DNA of 64,000 nt from JAGRGG01 sp965217265 (GTDB lineage Bacteria > Pseudomonadota > Alphaproteobacteria > Geminicoccales > Geminicoccaceae). The stretch spans positions 930,001-994,000 of the forward strand of contig CBDCHP010000011.1 of the NCBI GenBank assembly GCA_965217265.1, given 5' to 3'. Positions within the stretch are counted from its first letter, which is position 1. Each line of letters begins with the position of its first letter. The notes below the pieces were generated by a model that had not been told where the DNA came from, searched no databases, and worked only from the letters and a program-made list of their open reading frames with translations. Positions 18,021 to 27,105 of this stretch are shown here, in pieces. A program made the translations under genes and the position numbers.

Positions 18021-19635
18021 CGCTGACCGCCACCTCGTCGTAGTTGACCGGGATATGAACGGGATCGACGAAGATCGCGTCGGGGCCGACCATCCGGTCC
18101 GACCTCATCGTGAAGCGCTGCTCGTTGAAGACCGGCGCCCAGGGCGCGTCTTCCATGACGCTCAAGAAAACCTCCTGCCAGAGGTCGAGCCGGGCTTGGC
18201 GCCCGTCCTCGGCCACCATCGCCTCGGCCTCGGCCGCCTTCGCGTCCAGACCCTCGTTGCAGTACCAAGCCCAGTTCCAGCCGCCGGGCACGGCGCCGCC
18301 GCAGCCCAAGATCGGGCCGTAGAAGTTGGAGGGATCGGGGAAGTCGGCGATCCAGGCCATGCCGCCCGACCAGATCATCGGCGCCCCTTCCGGCTCGCCG
18401 CCGGCCGCGATGACGTTCGCCTGCGCCAAGGGCCGCAGTTCGGCCTTGATCCCGACCGCCGCCAAGTCCTGCTGGATCGCCTGGGCGATGCGCGGGTTGG
18501 GGTCGGTGTTCATCGCCAGCAGTTCGGTCTGGACGCCGTCCTCGTGCCCCGCCTCGGCGAGGAGACCCTTCGCCCGCTCCGGGTCGTAGGCGTAGCCCTT
18601 GTAATCCTCGGCGTAGCCCGGCATGGCGGGCGGCAGGGGCTGGTTCGCCGGCACGGGGCGACCGTTGATGATGCGGATGACGCGGTCTTTGTTGATCGCG
18701 TGGTTGACCGCTCGGCGCACCTTGGGGTCGTCGAAGGGCGGCACGTTGATGTTCATCGTGACGTAGCCCGTCTGCAACTGCCCGCCCTCGACGATGTTGT
18801 CGCCCCACTCCTCGCTGTTCTTGACCTCCAGGAACTTTGCCGAGGGGATCGGATTCCCCAAGATGTCGACCTCGCCGCGCTGAAGGCGCAACAGCGCCAC
18901 CAGCGGTTCCTGACCGATCTCGAAGGTGATCTTGTCGAGCTTGGGCAGGTCTTTCTTGTAGTAGTCGGGGTTGCGCTCGAAGACGAGGCGCTGGCCCAAG
19001 GCCCACTCGGCAAGCTTGAAGACGCCCGTCTCGACCGGGTTCTTGCCGAAGTCGGCGCCCGCCGCCTCGACCTCCTCTTTTGGCACGACGTGGGCGAAGT
19101 TGAGGGCGAGGACGTGGAGGAAGGTCGCGTCCGGCCGGTTCAAGCGAAAGACCACCGTCTCGTCGTTTGGGGTCTCGATGCCTAAAAGCTCTTGTGCCTC
19201 GCCCGACTGCACCGCGTCGAAGCCCTCGATCATGGAATAGAACCCGGCACCGGGCGACTGCGTCTCGGGCCGGACGGTGCGCTCGATCGCGTACTTGATG
19301 TCCCCGGCCTTCAAGGCGCGGCCGTTGTGGAATTTGACGCCGTCTTTCAGCTGGAAGGTGAAGGTCTTGCCGTCGTCGGCGATCTCGTAGCCTTCCGCCA
19401 AGTCCGGAACCAAGTCGGTCGTGCCGGGCTCGTAGTCCATCAGCCCGTCGAACAGGCTCTTGATCATCGACCAGTTCTGCCAGTCGTAGCCGATCGCCGG
19501 GTCGAGCGTGCTGACGTCGTCCTTGTAGGTCACGATCATCTCGCCGCCCGGCACCCCTTCTTGCGCGGCGGCGACGGCGGGCACGAATGCCACGAGGCTC
19601 AAAGCCAGCGCGGACGTCGGCAGCAAGCGTCTCAT
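18010..19635 (-). CDS. ABC transporter solute-binding protein, family 5 (DppA/OppA-like)
   Basis: A 541-aa periplasmic binding protein. ATG 19635 is chosen because GGAG lies nine bases upstream and the signal peptide MRRLLPTSALALSLVAFVPAVAAAQ follows at once; a GTG at 19665 overlapping the permease stop is the alternative. Family-5 features include DVSTLDPAIGYDWQNW, LAEGYEIADDGKTFTFQLKDGVKFHNGRAL and VRRAVNHAINKDRVI. It delivers peptides, nickel complexes or, judging from the neighbouring acetamidase, amides to the DppBC-like permeases. Confidence 0.92.
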   Translation of the reverse strand: MRRLLPTSALALSLVAFVPAVAAAQEGVPGGEMIVTYKDDVSTLDPAIGYDWQNWSMIKSLFDGLMDYEPGTTDLVPDLAEGYEIADDGKTFTFQLKDGVKFHNGRALKAGDIKYAIERTVRPETQSPGAGFYSMIEGFDAVQSGEAQELLGIETPNDETVVFRLNRPDATFLHVLALNFAHVVPKEEVEAAGADFGKNPVETGVFKLAEWALGQRLVFERNPDYYKKDLPKLDKITFEIGQEPLVALLRLQRGEVDILGNPIPSAKFLEVKNSEEWGDNIVEGGQLQTGYVTMNINVPPFDDPKVRRAVNHAINKDRVIRIINGRPVPANQPLPPAMPGYAEDYKGYAYDPERAKGLLAEAGHEDGVQTELLAMNTDPNPRIAQAIQQDLAAVGIKAELRPLAQANVIAAGGEPEGAPMIWSGGMAWIADFPDPSNFYGPILGCGGAVPGGWNWAWYCNEGLDAKAAEAEAMVAEDGRQARLDLWQEVFLSVMEDAPWAPVFNEQRFTMRSDRMVGPDAIFVDPVHIPVNYDEVAVSDAR

Positions 19636-19661
19636 CAAGGGCGTCTCCATCGGGTCTTGCT

Positions 19662-20588
19662 TCACGCCCGCAGCTTGATGCGCGGGTCGATCAGGGGGGC
19701 GATCAGGTCGGCGACGAGGTTGCCGAGCACGATGCCGACCGCCGCCACCAAGGTTACGCCGACGATGATGGGGATGTCGAGGCGCTGGATCACCTGCCAC
19801 GCGAGTTGGCCGATGCCGGGCCAGCCGAAGACCGACTCGACGACGACGGCGCCGCTCATGAACAAGCCGACGTCGAGGCCGATCATGGCGACGACCGGGA
19901 GGGCCGCGTTGCGCAGGCCGTGGACGAGGAGCACGCGCCGGCCCGAGGCACCCTTCGCCCGCGCCGTGATGATGTAGTCCTGTCTGAGCACGTCGATCAT
20001 CGAGGAGCGCGCGACGCGGGCGTACCAGCCGCCGCCCAAGAGCCCGAGCGTCAGGGCCGGGAGGACGAGGTGGGCAAGCGTGCCGTAGCCGCCGATCGGG
20101 AACCACGCCAGTTGCACGGCGAAGACGTAGAGGAGGAGGATGCCGACGACGAACTGCGGCGCCGAGACGGCGACGAACGCCGCCACCATCACCGCCCGGT
20201 CCGCTCCCCGGCCCCGCTTGGTCGCGGCGAAGACCCCGAGCGGCAGCCCGATCAGCAGTTCGACCAGGATGGCGCCGGCCATCAGTTGCAGCGTCGCCGG
20301 GAGGCGCGCCAGGATCAGCGTCGCCACCTCGGTCCTTTGCAGGTACGAGCGGCCGAGGTCGCCCTGCAAGAGACCGCCCAGGTAGCGCAGGTACTGTTGC
20401 CAGAACGGCAGGTCGAGGCCGAGCTGGCGGCGGATCGCCTCCACCGTCTCGGGGGTGGCGCTGCGCCCGGCGATCTGCCGCACCGGGTCGGCCGGGACGA
20501 GGAAGATGAGGGCGTAGGTGACGAGCGAGACGCCGAGCAGGATCAAGAGCGACTGGCCCAAGCGACCGAGCAGGTAGCGGCCGCTCAT
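19662..20588 (-). CDS. ABC importer permease, DppB type
   Basis: A 308-aa inner-membrane permease of the oligopeptide family with about six membrane segments. The first is GQSLLILLGVSLVTYALIFL, followed by the periplasmic loop VRQIAGRSATPETVEAIRRQLGLD typical of DppB. The coupling (EAA) loop reads YIITARAKGASGRRVLLVHGLRNA. ATG 20588 overlaps the stop of the DppC-type gene upstream, so the two subunits are co-translated. Confidence 0.94.
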   Translation of the reverse strand: MSGRYLLGRLGQSLLILLGVSLVTYALIFLVPADPVRQIAGRSATPETVEAIRRQLGLDLPFWQQYLRYLGGLLQGDLGRSYLQRTEVATLILARLPATLQLMAGAILVELLIGLPLGVFAATKRGRGADRAVMVAAFVAVSAPQFVVGILLLYVFAVQLAWFPIGGYGTLAHLVLPALTLGLLGGGWYARVARSSMIDVLRQDYIITARAKGASGRRVLLVHGLRNAALPVVAMIGLDVGLFMSGAVVVESVFGWPGIGQLAWQVIQRLDIPIIVGVTLVAAVGIVLGNLVADLIAPLIDPRIKLRA

Positions 20589-21463
20589 CCCCGCCCCCGC
20601 TCGGTCGGGTCGAGCGCGTCGCGCAGCGCGTCGCCGAGCAGGTTGAAGGCGAGCGCCGTCGCCAGGATCGCGGCGCCGGGGAAGAAGACGAGCCAGGGCG
20701 CCGTGGCGAAGTAGGTCTGGTTCTCGAAGATGATGTTGCCCCAGGACGGCGTCGGCGGGCGGACGCCGACGCCCAGGAACGAGAGCGTCGCCTCCAAGAG
20801 CACGGTCGTCGCGATGCCGAGCGTCGCCCAGACCAGGACGGTCGAGAGCAGGTGCGGCAGGACGTGGGTCGCGAGGATGCGCAAGGGTCCGGCGCCGAGA
20901 GCCCGCGCCGCCTCGACGAACTCGCGCTCCTTCAGCGCCAAAGTCTCGGTGTAGGTGACGCGCGCCACCTGCACCCAGTTCACCAGCGCGATGACCAGCG
21001 CCACGATCCATAAAGACGGACTGAAGATGGCGGCGAGCGCGATGGCGAGGAGAAGGGCCGGAAACGCCATCATCAAGTCGGTGAAGCGCATGACGACCGT
21101 TCCTAACCAGCCGCCGGCGAAGCCGGCCGTGACGCCCAACAGCGTGCCGATCGCGACGGCGGCGCCGTTGGCGACGATGCCGATCGTGAGCGAGGTGCGG
21201 GCGCCGAAGATCAGCCGCGAGAGGAGGTCGCGCCCGAGCAGGTCGGTGCCGAGCCAGAAGCGCTCCCCCGGCGGCAGCGGTGCGCCCTCCAGCGTCAGCC
21301 CATCGAAGAACTGCTCGTTCGGGTCGAAGGGCGCCACGACCGGGGCGGCGAGCGCGGCGGCGAGCAGGAGTGCCACCGTGAGGAAGGCGATGAGCGTCAA
21401 GGGATCGCGCAAGAAGCGCCGTGTTCGCCCGCCCGCCCGTGCTCCGGCCGTCGTCGCCGCCAT
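20585..21463 (-). CDS. ABC importer permease, DppC type
   Basis: The first gene of the importer operon encodes a 292-aa permease. It has the N-terminal segment DPLTLIAFLTVALLLAAALAAPVVAPFDPN, the DppC signature LGTDLLGRDLLSRLIFGARTSL and an EAA loop REFVEAARALGAGPLRILATHVLPH. It partners the DppB-type subunit. The gap to the divergent gene at 21648 should hold the operon promoter, but I see no clear consensus. Confidence 0.94.
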   Translation of the reverse strand: MAATTAGARAGGRTRRFLRDPLTLIAFLTVALLLAAALAAPVVAPFDPNEQFFDGLTLEGAPLPPGERFWLGTDLLGRDLLSRLIFGARTSLTIGIVANGAAVAIGTLLGVTAGFAGGWLGTVVMRFTDLMMAFPALLLAIALAAIFSPSLWIVALVIALVNWVQVARVTYTETLALKEREFVEAARALGAGPLRILATHVLPHLLSTVLVWATLGIATTVLLEATLSFLGVGVRPPTPSWGNIIFENQTYFATAPWLVFFPGAAILATALAFNLLGDALRDALDPTERGRG

Positions 21464-21647
21464 GTGTTTCCCTAGTCCATCCCCCGCCCACCGCTAAAGC
21501 ACACGGCCGCGCCGATGGGTAGGGGCCCTTGGACGGCGAGGTCCCGGGGAGTCGCCGCGAGCGGCGATCGGTCGAGAGCCTTTTTCCCGAGCGCGATAAC
21601 AAAAAAGTAAGGGCTCTTGGGTTATCACGGGGAACGATCAGGAACCT

Positions 21648-22445
21648 ATGGAAGATCGCGTCATGCGCCGCAAAGCTCGTTCGGCCCTTCTCGCCTGCCT
21701 CCTCGCCTTCGCGGCGACGGGCGCCGCCGCCGAGACGATCACGCTGCGCGCCGACGCGTGGTGCCCCTACAACTGCGTGCCGGGGTCCGAGCGTCCAGGC
21801 TACATGATCGAGATCGCCCAGGAGGTGTTCGGCGAGGCCGGCTTTGATGTCGACTACCAGACCTTGAATTGGCTGCGCAGCATCGCCGAGAGCCGCGCCG
21901 GCCGCTACTCGGGCATCATCGGCGCGATCCGCGAGGAGGCGCCCGATTTCGTCTTCGGCGAGCCCTTGGGTCTCAGCAACAACGGTTTTGCCGTTCGGCC
22001 CGACACGTCGATCGACGCAGCCGATCCGGACCCGCTGCGCGGGCTCACGCTGGCCGCCATCCGTGGCTACAACTATTCCGACGCGCCCACCGCCTACATC
22101 GAAGCGCACGGCGAGGATCGCTCGCTCGTCCAGTTCACGGCCGGCGACGACGCCCTGGAGCAGAATCTGCGCAAGCTGATCGCCGGTCGCGTCGACGTCG
22201 TCGTCGACGACTTCAACGTGCTCCGCCGCGCCGTCCACGAACTCGGCCTCGAAGACGAGACGCGCGTCATCGCGTGGGACGATCCGGACAAAGTCCATAT
22301 CGCCTTCTCCCCACGAGACCCGAACGCCGAGACTTACGCCGCCCTTCTGGCCGACGGCGTCGAGCGGCTGCGGCGTACGGGCCGGCTGGAGCAGATCATG
22401 GCCCGCTACGGCCTGAGCGACTGGCGTTCTCCCTTGGACCGTTAG
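21648..22445 (+). CDS. Periplasmic solute-binding protein, family 3
   Basis: A 265-aa secreted protein (signal RKARSALLACLLAFAATGAAAE) with the bacterial family-3 binding fold: ITLRADAWCPYNCVPGSERPGYMIEIAQEVF at the front, GIIGAIREEAPDFVFGEPLG in lobe 1 and LIAGRVDVVVDDFNVLRRAV in lobe 2. No permease or ATPase gene is next to it. The following gene is a membrane GGDEF-EAL protein, so it probably works as a ligand sensor for that enzyme rather than in transport. Starts at 21648 or 21663 (MRRKARS) are both possible. Confidence 0.85.
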   Translation: MEDRVMRRKARSALLACLLAFAATGAAAETITLRADAWCPYNCVPGSERPGYMIEIAQEVFGEAGFDVDYQTLNWLRSIAESRAGRYSGIIGAIREEAPDFVFGEPLGLSNNGFAVRPDTSIDAADPDPLRGLTLAAIRGYNYSDAPTAYIEAHGEDRSLVQFTAGDDALEQNLRKLIAGRVDVVVDDFNVLRRAVHELGLEDETRVIAWDDPDKVHIAFSPRDPNAETYAALLADGVERLRRTGRLEQIMARYGLSDWRSPLDR

Positions 22446-22634
22446 AGCATCCCGGCGAGACCATCAGGCTTGGCGACCAAGAATGCGCCACGACACGAAC
22501 GAAGATGGAGCGCCCCACATGAACCGCTGTGAACGCCGAACGCTCAAGGGATCTGACCAAATATCTTATGTATTTTCCCGCCGCCCTTCGATCACGGGCC
22601 TCCGCCCACGGCGGCGACAGACGGTTGAAACGAG

Positions 22635-25052
22635 ATGAGCACAGCCCCGGCACGGCCGTGGAGCCTGAGCACCAAGGCCCTCATCACCGTGTTCGTGATC
22701 GTCGGCGGCCTGCTCAGCGCGTACGGCGTCTTGAGCATCAAGCAAAACCAAGCCGAGCGCCGCCACAACCTGGTCGAGCGGGTCGAACTGCTCACGCGCA
22801 TCCAGGCCAACGCCTTGGCGGTGCCGATCTGGGACTACGACGAGCAGCAGATCGACGCCGCGCTGCTGGCGCTGGCAAAAGACCCCGACTTCGTGACGGC
22901 CAGCGTCCTGGACCCGAGCGGCGCCGTGACTTGGCGCTACGCGGTGCGTCCTTCGACGCCGGACGATCTTCGCGTCGCGCAGGCGATACTGCACCCGACC
23001 AGGGACGGCGAGGAGCGGCTCGGAACGCTGGAAGTCGCCGTATCGACGGCGCGCCTCGACGCGGCGCAGCGGCGCAGCGCACAATCCTACGGCGGCGTTC
23101 TGGTTGCCCTCATCGTCGGCGTCCTGACCGCGATCTACGTCACGTTCCGCCGGATCTCGGAGCCGCTCGACCACATGGCCGCCGTCATGGGCGATCTGGG
23201 TCAAGGTGTGCACGACGTCGCGGTGCCGGCGCTCGACCGTCAGGACGAGGTCGGCAACATCGCGCGGGCCATCGAGATGTTTCGGCGCAACGCGATCGAG
23301 GTCCAGCACCTGCACAAGCTCCGCGACCGCGCCGCCGAAGAGGAGCGCTTGCGGATCCGGACCGCGGTCGAGAGCAGCAGCGACGCCATCTTGATCGCCG
23401 ATCAGGACGGCCGGACCGTCTACGTCAACGACGCCTTCAAGCAGTTGTTCGGCTACGACGCGAACGATCTGGCCCAGAGCAACCTTCTTCGCGTCTTCGG
23501 GACCCAGCGCGACGCCGCGCGCGCCGTCGCCACCGTGCGCCGCCAGGGCTCCTGGTCGGGCGAACTGGACCTGCGCACCAAGGGCCACGATCGACCGGTA
23601 CCGATCGACCTCAGGATCAACGCCATCCTCGGCGACGGTGACGAGAGGCTCGGCTACGTCATCCGCAGCGCCGACGTGACCGAACGGCGCGAGGCCGAGG
23701 CCGAGATCCGCCACATGGCGCACCACGATGCGCTGACCGGCTTGCCCAACCGCACCTTCTTCAACGAGTGTCTGGCGCAAGCGTTGGCGCGCGCGAAGCA
23801 GCGCGACCGGAGCGTCTCGCTCCTCCTCCTCGACCTCGATCGCTTCAAGATCGTCAACGACACGCTCGGTCATCCGATCGGCGACATGCTGCTGAAGAAA
23901 GTCGCCGCACGTCTGCAAGCTTGCGTGCGCGGCGCCGACGTCGTCGCCCGGCTCGGCGGCGACGAGTTCGCCATCATCGTGCAGGCCGACAACGCCGTCG
24001 ACGTCGCGACGCGCGTGCTCGAATGCCTCGGCCAGCCCTTTCGGCTGGAGAGGCACGAGATCCACTCCGGCACGAGCATCGGCATCGCCCGCTACCCCGA
24101 GGACGGGCAACACGCCGAGCGGCTCGTCAGCAACGCCGACATGGCCTTGTACAAGGCAAAGCAGGCGGGGCGAGGGGCGTATTGCTTCTTCGAGCAGCAG
24201 ATGGGCGCGCAGATGCGCACGCGGCGCTCGCTGGAGCAAGACCTGCGATGGGCGATCGAGAGGGACGAGCTCGAACTGCACTATCAGCCGCAAGTCGATG
24301 TCGCCACGGGCGAGTGGCTCGCGGCGGAGGCGCTGATGCGGTGGCGGCACCCGGCGCAGGGCTATATCCCGCCCACCGCCTTCATCCCGATCGCCGAAGA
24401 GGCCGGCCTGATCCTCGCCTTGGGCGAGTGGGCGATGCACGTCGCCTGTCGTCAGGCGAGGGCGTGGCAGGATGGGGGGCACGACCTTCGCATCGCCGTC
24501 AACCTCTCGGCGGCCCAGTTCCACCACGACGTCGTCGGCATGACGCAGCACGCGCTCCTCGCCGCCGGCCTGGAACCCCGACGGCTCGAAGTCGAGATCA
24601 CCGAGGGCATGCTGTTGCGCGACACGCAAGCGACGCGAAAGGCCCTGACGAGCCTGCGCAACCTCGGGGTCAGCGTGGCGCTGGACGATTTCGGGACCGG
24701 CTACTCCTCGCTCAGCTACCTGCGCCAACTCCCGATCGACAAGCTCAAGCTCGACCGCAGCTTCGTCGGCGAACTCGAAACTTCCGCGCAAGCGCGGGCG
24801 GTGGTCGCCTCGATCGTCGACCTCGGCCACGCCCTCGACATGACGATCACGATCGAGGGCATCGAGACCGCGAGGCAGCACGCCAAATTGCAGGATCTCG
24901 GCTGCGATCTCGCCCAAGGCTACCTGTTCGCCAAGCCGATGCCCGCCGCAATGTTCGAGCAGTCCGTGATCAGCCACCGGGACCTGGACAGTTCAAGCGC
25001 CACCAAGGTCGTCCCGCTATTCGACCCTCAGGAAAAGGTAGTTTGTTCTTGA
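22635..25052 (+). CDS. Membrane diguanylate cyclase/phosphodiesterase (periplasmic sensor-HAMP-PAS-GGDEF-EAL)
   Basis: An 805-aa c-di-GMP enzyme. Membrane helices at about 12-33 and 150-172 bracket a periplasmic sensor (ALAVPIWDYDEQQIDAALLAL). A HAMP-like linker (RISEPLDHMAAVMGDL) and a PAS domain (SDAILIADQDGRTVYVNDAFKQLFGYD) follow. The GGDEF domain has LGGDEFAII intact (about 438) and HHDALTGLPNRTFF; the EAL domain has the EALMRW motif, LDDFGTGYSS and DKLKLDRSFV. Both activities may therefore be functional. It lies 190 bases after the family-3 binding protein, its likely periplasmic input. Confidence 0.95.
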   Translation: MSTAPARPWSLSTKALITVFVIVGGLLSAYGVLSIKQNQAERRHNLVERVELLTRIQANALAVPIWDYDEQQIDAALLALAKDPDFVTASVLDPSGAVTWRYAVRPSTPDDLRVAQAILHPTRDGEERLGTLEVAVSTARLDAAQRRSAQSYGGVLVALIVGVLTAIYVTFRRISEPLDHMAAVMGDLGQGVHDVAVPALDRQDEVGNIARAIEMFRRNAIEVQHLHKLRDRAAEEERLRIRTAVESSSDAILIADQDGRTVYVNDAFKQLFGYDANDLAQSNLLRVFGTQRDAARAVATVRRQGSWSGELDLRTKGHDRPVPIDLRINAILGDGDERLGYVIRSADVTERREAEAEIRHMAHHDALTGLPNRTFFNECLAQALARAKQRDRSVSLLLLDLDRFKIVNDTLGHPIGDMLLKKVAARLQACVRGADVVARLGGDEFAIIVQADNAVDVATRVLECLGQPFRLERHEIHSGTSIGIARYPEDGQHAERLVSNADMALYKAKQAGRGAYCFFEQQMGAQMRTRRSLEQDLRWAIERDELELHYQPQVDVATGEWLAAEALMRWRHPAQGYIPPTAFIPIAEEAGLILALGEWAMHVACRQARAWQDGGHDLRIAVNLSAAQFHHDVVGMTQHALLAAGLEPRRLEVEITEGMLLRDTQATRKALTSLRNLGVSVALDDFGTGYSSLSYLRQLPIDKLKLDRSFVGELETSAQARAVVASIVDLGHALDMTITIEGIETARQHAKLQDLGCDLAQGYLFAKPMPAAMFEQSVISHRDLDSSSATKVVPLFDPQEKVVCS

Positions 25053-25352
25053 GGTGCTGATCTTTTCGGTCACGGCATCGGCAATATCACGTCCAAACGC
25101 TTCGGGCCGACAGCGCCGCGGACGCCCCCGGACTGGTCGGCAGCACGGAGCGGTCGGGGCGCGGCTTGATCCGTGGCATCCGCGACGCCGCCGATGCCCA
25201 GAGCCGAGCCCCCGCCTTCGTTCCCCGCCCGGCCGTCGATCACCGCCCGATGCCGGGCGCGTGGCGCACAGCGCTGTCCGCGCTTTGGGCAAGACCGGAT
25301 GGGTTGGGCGCCTAAAGATCTCGCGCCACCAGAGCGGGGCACTACCGATCGG
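25053..25352. other. Stretch without a supportable gene
   Basis: Open frames on both strands here are short and Arg/Pro/Ala-rich with no recognised motif. The minus-strand frame 25070-25426 reads GVADATDQAAPRPLRAADQ and may be a degraded coding remnant, but I cannot identify it. Confidence 0.4.
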
Positions 25353-25707
25353 TCATTCGTCGTGGGCGACGACGTTGAGCAGACGCCCGGTAAGGATCGC
25401 GCACGTAGAAGCGTTTGACGCCCCACGGCTCACTCCTTGGCCCGTGTTCGACGGCAAACCCAGCCGCGAGCACGGCCCGATGGACTTCTTCGAGGTTGTC
25501 CACCTCGATGGATACGTCCGGCACCGGCGTGCCCGAGCCGCCCTCGCTCGCCACGCTTATCTGCGGCGCGGCGCCGCCCTCGGCGGCGAAGGTCAGTATC
25601 CGGCCGTGGTCCATGACCAAGCGCATCTTCAGCACGTCGCCGTAGAACGCCTCGGCGTCCTCGACGTTCTTCGCGGCGATGTTGGTCACGACGCGCTTCA
25701 CCGCCAT
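25353..25707 (-). pseudogene. VOC-family (glyoxalase/bleomycin-resistance) protein, frameshifted at the C-terminus
   Basis: A small vicinal-oxygen-chelate protein starting MAVKRVVTNIAAKNVEDAEAFYGDVL, with GGGAG-type Shine-Dalgarno GGGAG six bases upstream. It reads correctly to GVKRFYVRDP, then loses frame at the doubled T at 25392-25393. One base over, the expected family ending TGRLLNVVAHDE and a stop at 25353 appear. The length is 118 codons plus one base, so a one-base insertion is the cause. As it stands the unshifted frame runs on to 25342 with an Arg-rich tail. Substrate unknown. Confidence 0.8.
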
Positions 25708-25912
25708 TCGACACTCCCAAGCCCGGCATACGCGAAGCAAGGCTTACGCCAACGGTCTCTCGACGTCTCCAATCTGCGTCGTTCGGTCGTCACGGCCTCA
25801 AGCGCCCGCGGCCGGGAAAGGCTGGCCGGCTACCTTGAGCGCCGCTATAAGGCGGCCGGTTTCTCTTGGCGCCGACCGGCGCCGCATTTGCCTGCCCAAG
25901 GAGTATCCCCCG

Positions 25913-26335
25913 ATGGCGATTGAGCGCACGCTCTCGATCCTCAAGCCCGACGCCACCCGGCGCAACCTGACCGGCGCCATCAACCAGCGCTTCGAGGAGG
26001 CCGGCTTGCGCATCGTGGCGCAGCGCCGCCTGCGCCTCGCGCGAGCCGAGGCCGAGGCGTTCTACGCCGTGCACAAGGAGCGGCCGTTCTTCGCCTCCCT
26101 GGTCGAGTTCATGACCTCGGGGCCGATCGTGGCGCAGGTCCTGGAGGGCGAGAACGCGATCGCCAAGAACCGCGAGGTGATGGGCGCCACCAACCCGGCC
26201 AACGCCGAGCCCGGCACGATCCGCAAGGATTTCGCCGAGAGCATCGAGGCCAATTCGGCGCACGGCTCCGACGCGCCCGAGACGGCGGCCAAAGAGATCG
26301 CGTTCTTCTTCGCCGAGAAGGACATCGTCGGCTAA
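25913..26335 (+). CDS. ndk: Nucleoside-diphosphate kinase
   Basis: A complete 140-aa Ndk, which equalises NTP and dNTP pools by transferring the gamma phosphate through a phospho-histidine. RTLSILKPDATRRNLTG is the nucleotide-binding N-terminus, and the active-site His is in EANSAHGSDAPETA (about 117). AAGGAG lies upstream of ATG 25913. Confidence 0.98.
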   Translation: MAIERTLSILKPDATRRNLTGAINQRFEEAGLRIVAQRRLRLARAEAEAFYAVHKERPFFASLVEFMTSGPIVAQVLEGENAIAKNREVMGATNPANAEPGTIRKDFAESIEANSAHGSDAPETAAKEIAFFFAEKDIVG

Positions 26336-26339
26336 CGCT

Positions 26340-26732
26340 TCAATCCAGGCCGAGTACGCTCCAGTGCCCGTCGCCGACCGGCACGACCGAGAGGCGCGAC
26401 TGGCGGACGAGGGCGAAATCCTTAAAGCGATCGTCCGCCTTGATCGCGCGCAAGACGATCGGGGGCAAGGGCTGAACGGGGACCAGATCGACGCAGACCC
26501 AGCGCGGATCGTCGGCCGTGGGATCGGGGTAGGCGGTAGTGGCCACCCGCATCAGGCCGACGATCGCGGGCGCCGCCACCGAGCGGTAGAAGAGGGCGGC
26601 GTCGCCCGCCCCCATGGCGCGCAGATTGTTGGCGGCTTGGTGGTTGCGCACGCCGGTCCAGGCGGTGCGGCCGTCCGTCATCAGCCGCTCGAAGGTGTAG
26701 TCTCCCGGCTCCGCCTTGAGCAGCCAGCGCAC
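26340..26732 (-). CDS. EVE domain-containing protein
   Basis: A 130-aa stand-alone EVE (PUA-like) protein, a family that reads modified bases in DNA or RNA. The N-terminus MRWLLKAEPGDYTFERL, the TAWTGVRNHQAANNLRAMGAGDAALFYRS core and VGLMRVATTAYPDPTADD match the YTH/EVE fold. It ends five bases from the convergent ndk stop and follows the YciI-like gene on the same strand, a frequent pairing in alphaproteobacteria. Confidence 0.9.
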   Translation of the reverse strand: MRWLLKAEPGDYTFERLMTDGRTAWTGVRNHQAANNLRAMGAGDAALFYRSVAAPAIVGLMRVATTAYPDPTADDPRWVCVDLVPVQPLPPIVLRAIKADDRFKDFALVRQSRLSVVPVGDGHWSVLGLD

Positions 26733-26739
26733 CGGCGGC

Positions 26740-27027
26740 TCAAGCGGCGTAGCGGCCGCGCACGACGTTGAACGGGCGGATCGTCACCTCGACGAACAGG
26801 CCGACCTCGTTGTAGGGGTCGCCGTCGGCGAAGCGTCGCGCCTCGGCCGCGTCGGCGGCGTCGAGCAGGAAGAGACTGCCGATCGGGGCACCCTCCTCGT
26901 CGAGCATGGGACCGGCGAGGAGGAGCCGCTCGACGAACGTGTCGGCGTAGGCGAGGTGGCGCTCGCGGGTCCGTATGCGGAGATCCAGGGCGCCCGGCTT
27001 GTCGAGGCAGGTGATGACGTAGGGCAT
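26740..27027 (-). CDS. YciI-family protein
   Basis: A 95-aa ferredoxin-like-fold YCII protein. MPYVITCLDKPGALDLRIRTRERHLAYAD and the conserved Asp/His and DPYNEVGLFVEVTIRPFNVV are the family signatures. YciI proteins are thought to be small dehydrochlorinase-like enzymes or accessory factors; the function here is unknown. The gene lies 7 bases upstream of the EVE gene, so they are probably co-transcribed. Confidence 0.88.
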   Translation of the reverse strand: MPYVITCLDKPGALDLRIRTRERHLAYADTFVERLLLAGPMLDEEGAPIGSLFLLDAADAAEARRFADGDPYNEVGLFVEVTIRPFNVVRGRYAA

Positions 27028-27105
27028 GATCTAGGGCTCCTTCCCAAACCGCGTTCGACCGGGCACTGTGATAATCAAGCGGGACGGCGGGGGAAAGGGC
27101 GGACG

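Noticed and set aside
16143..18026. Plus-strand open frame of 627 codons opposite the ATPase and acetamidase genes
   Set aside because: Shadow of conserved minus-strand genes; composition is Arg/His/Asp/Gly and no motif is present.
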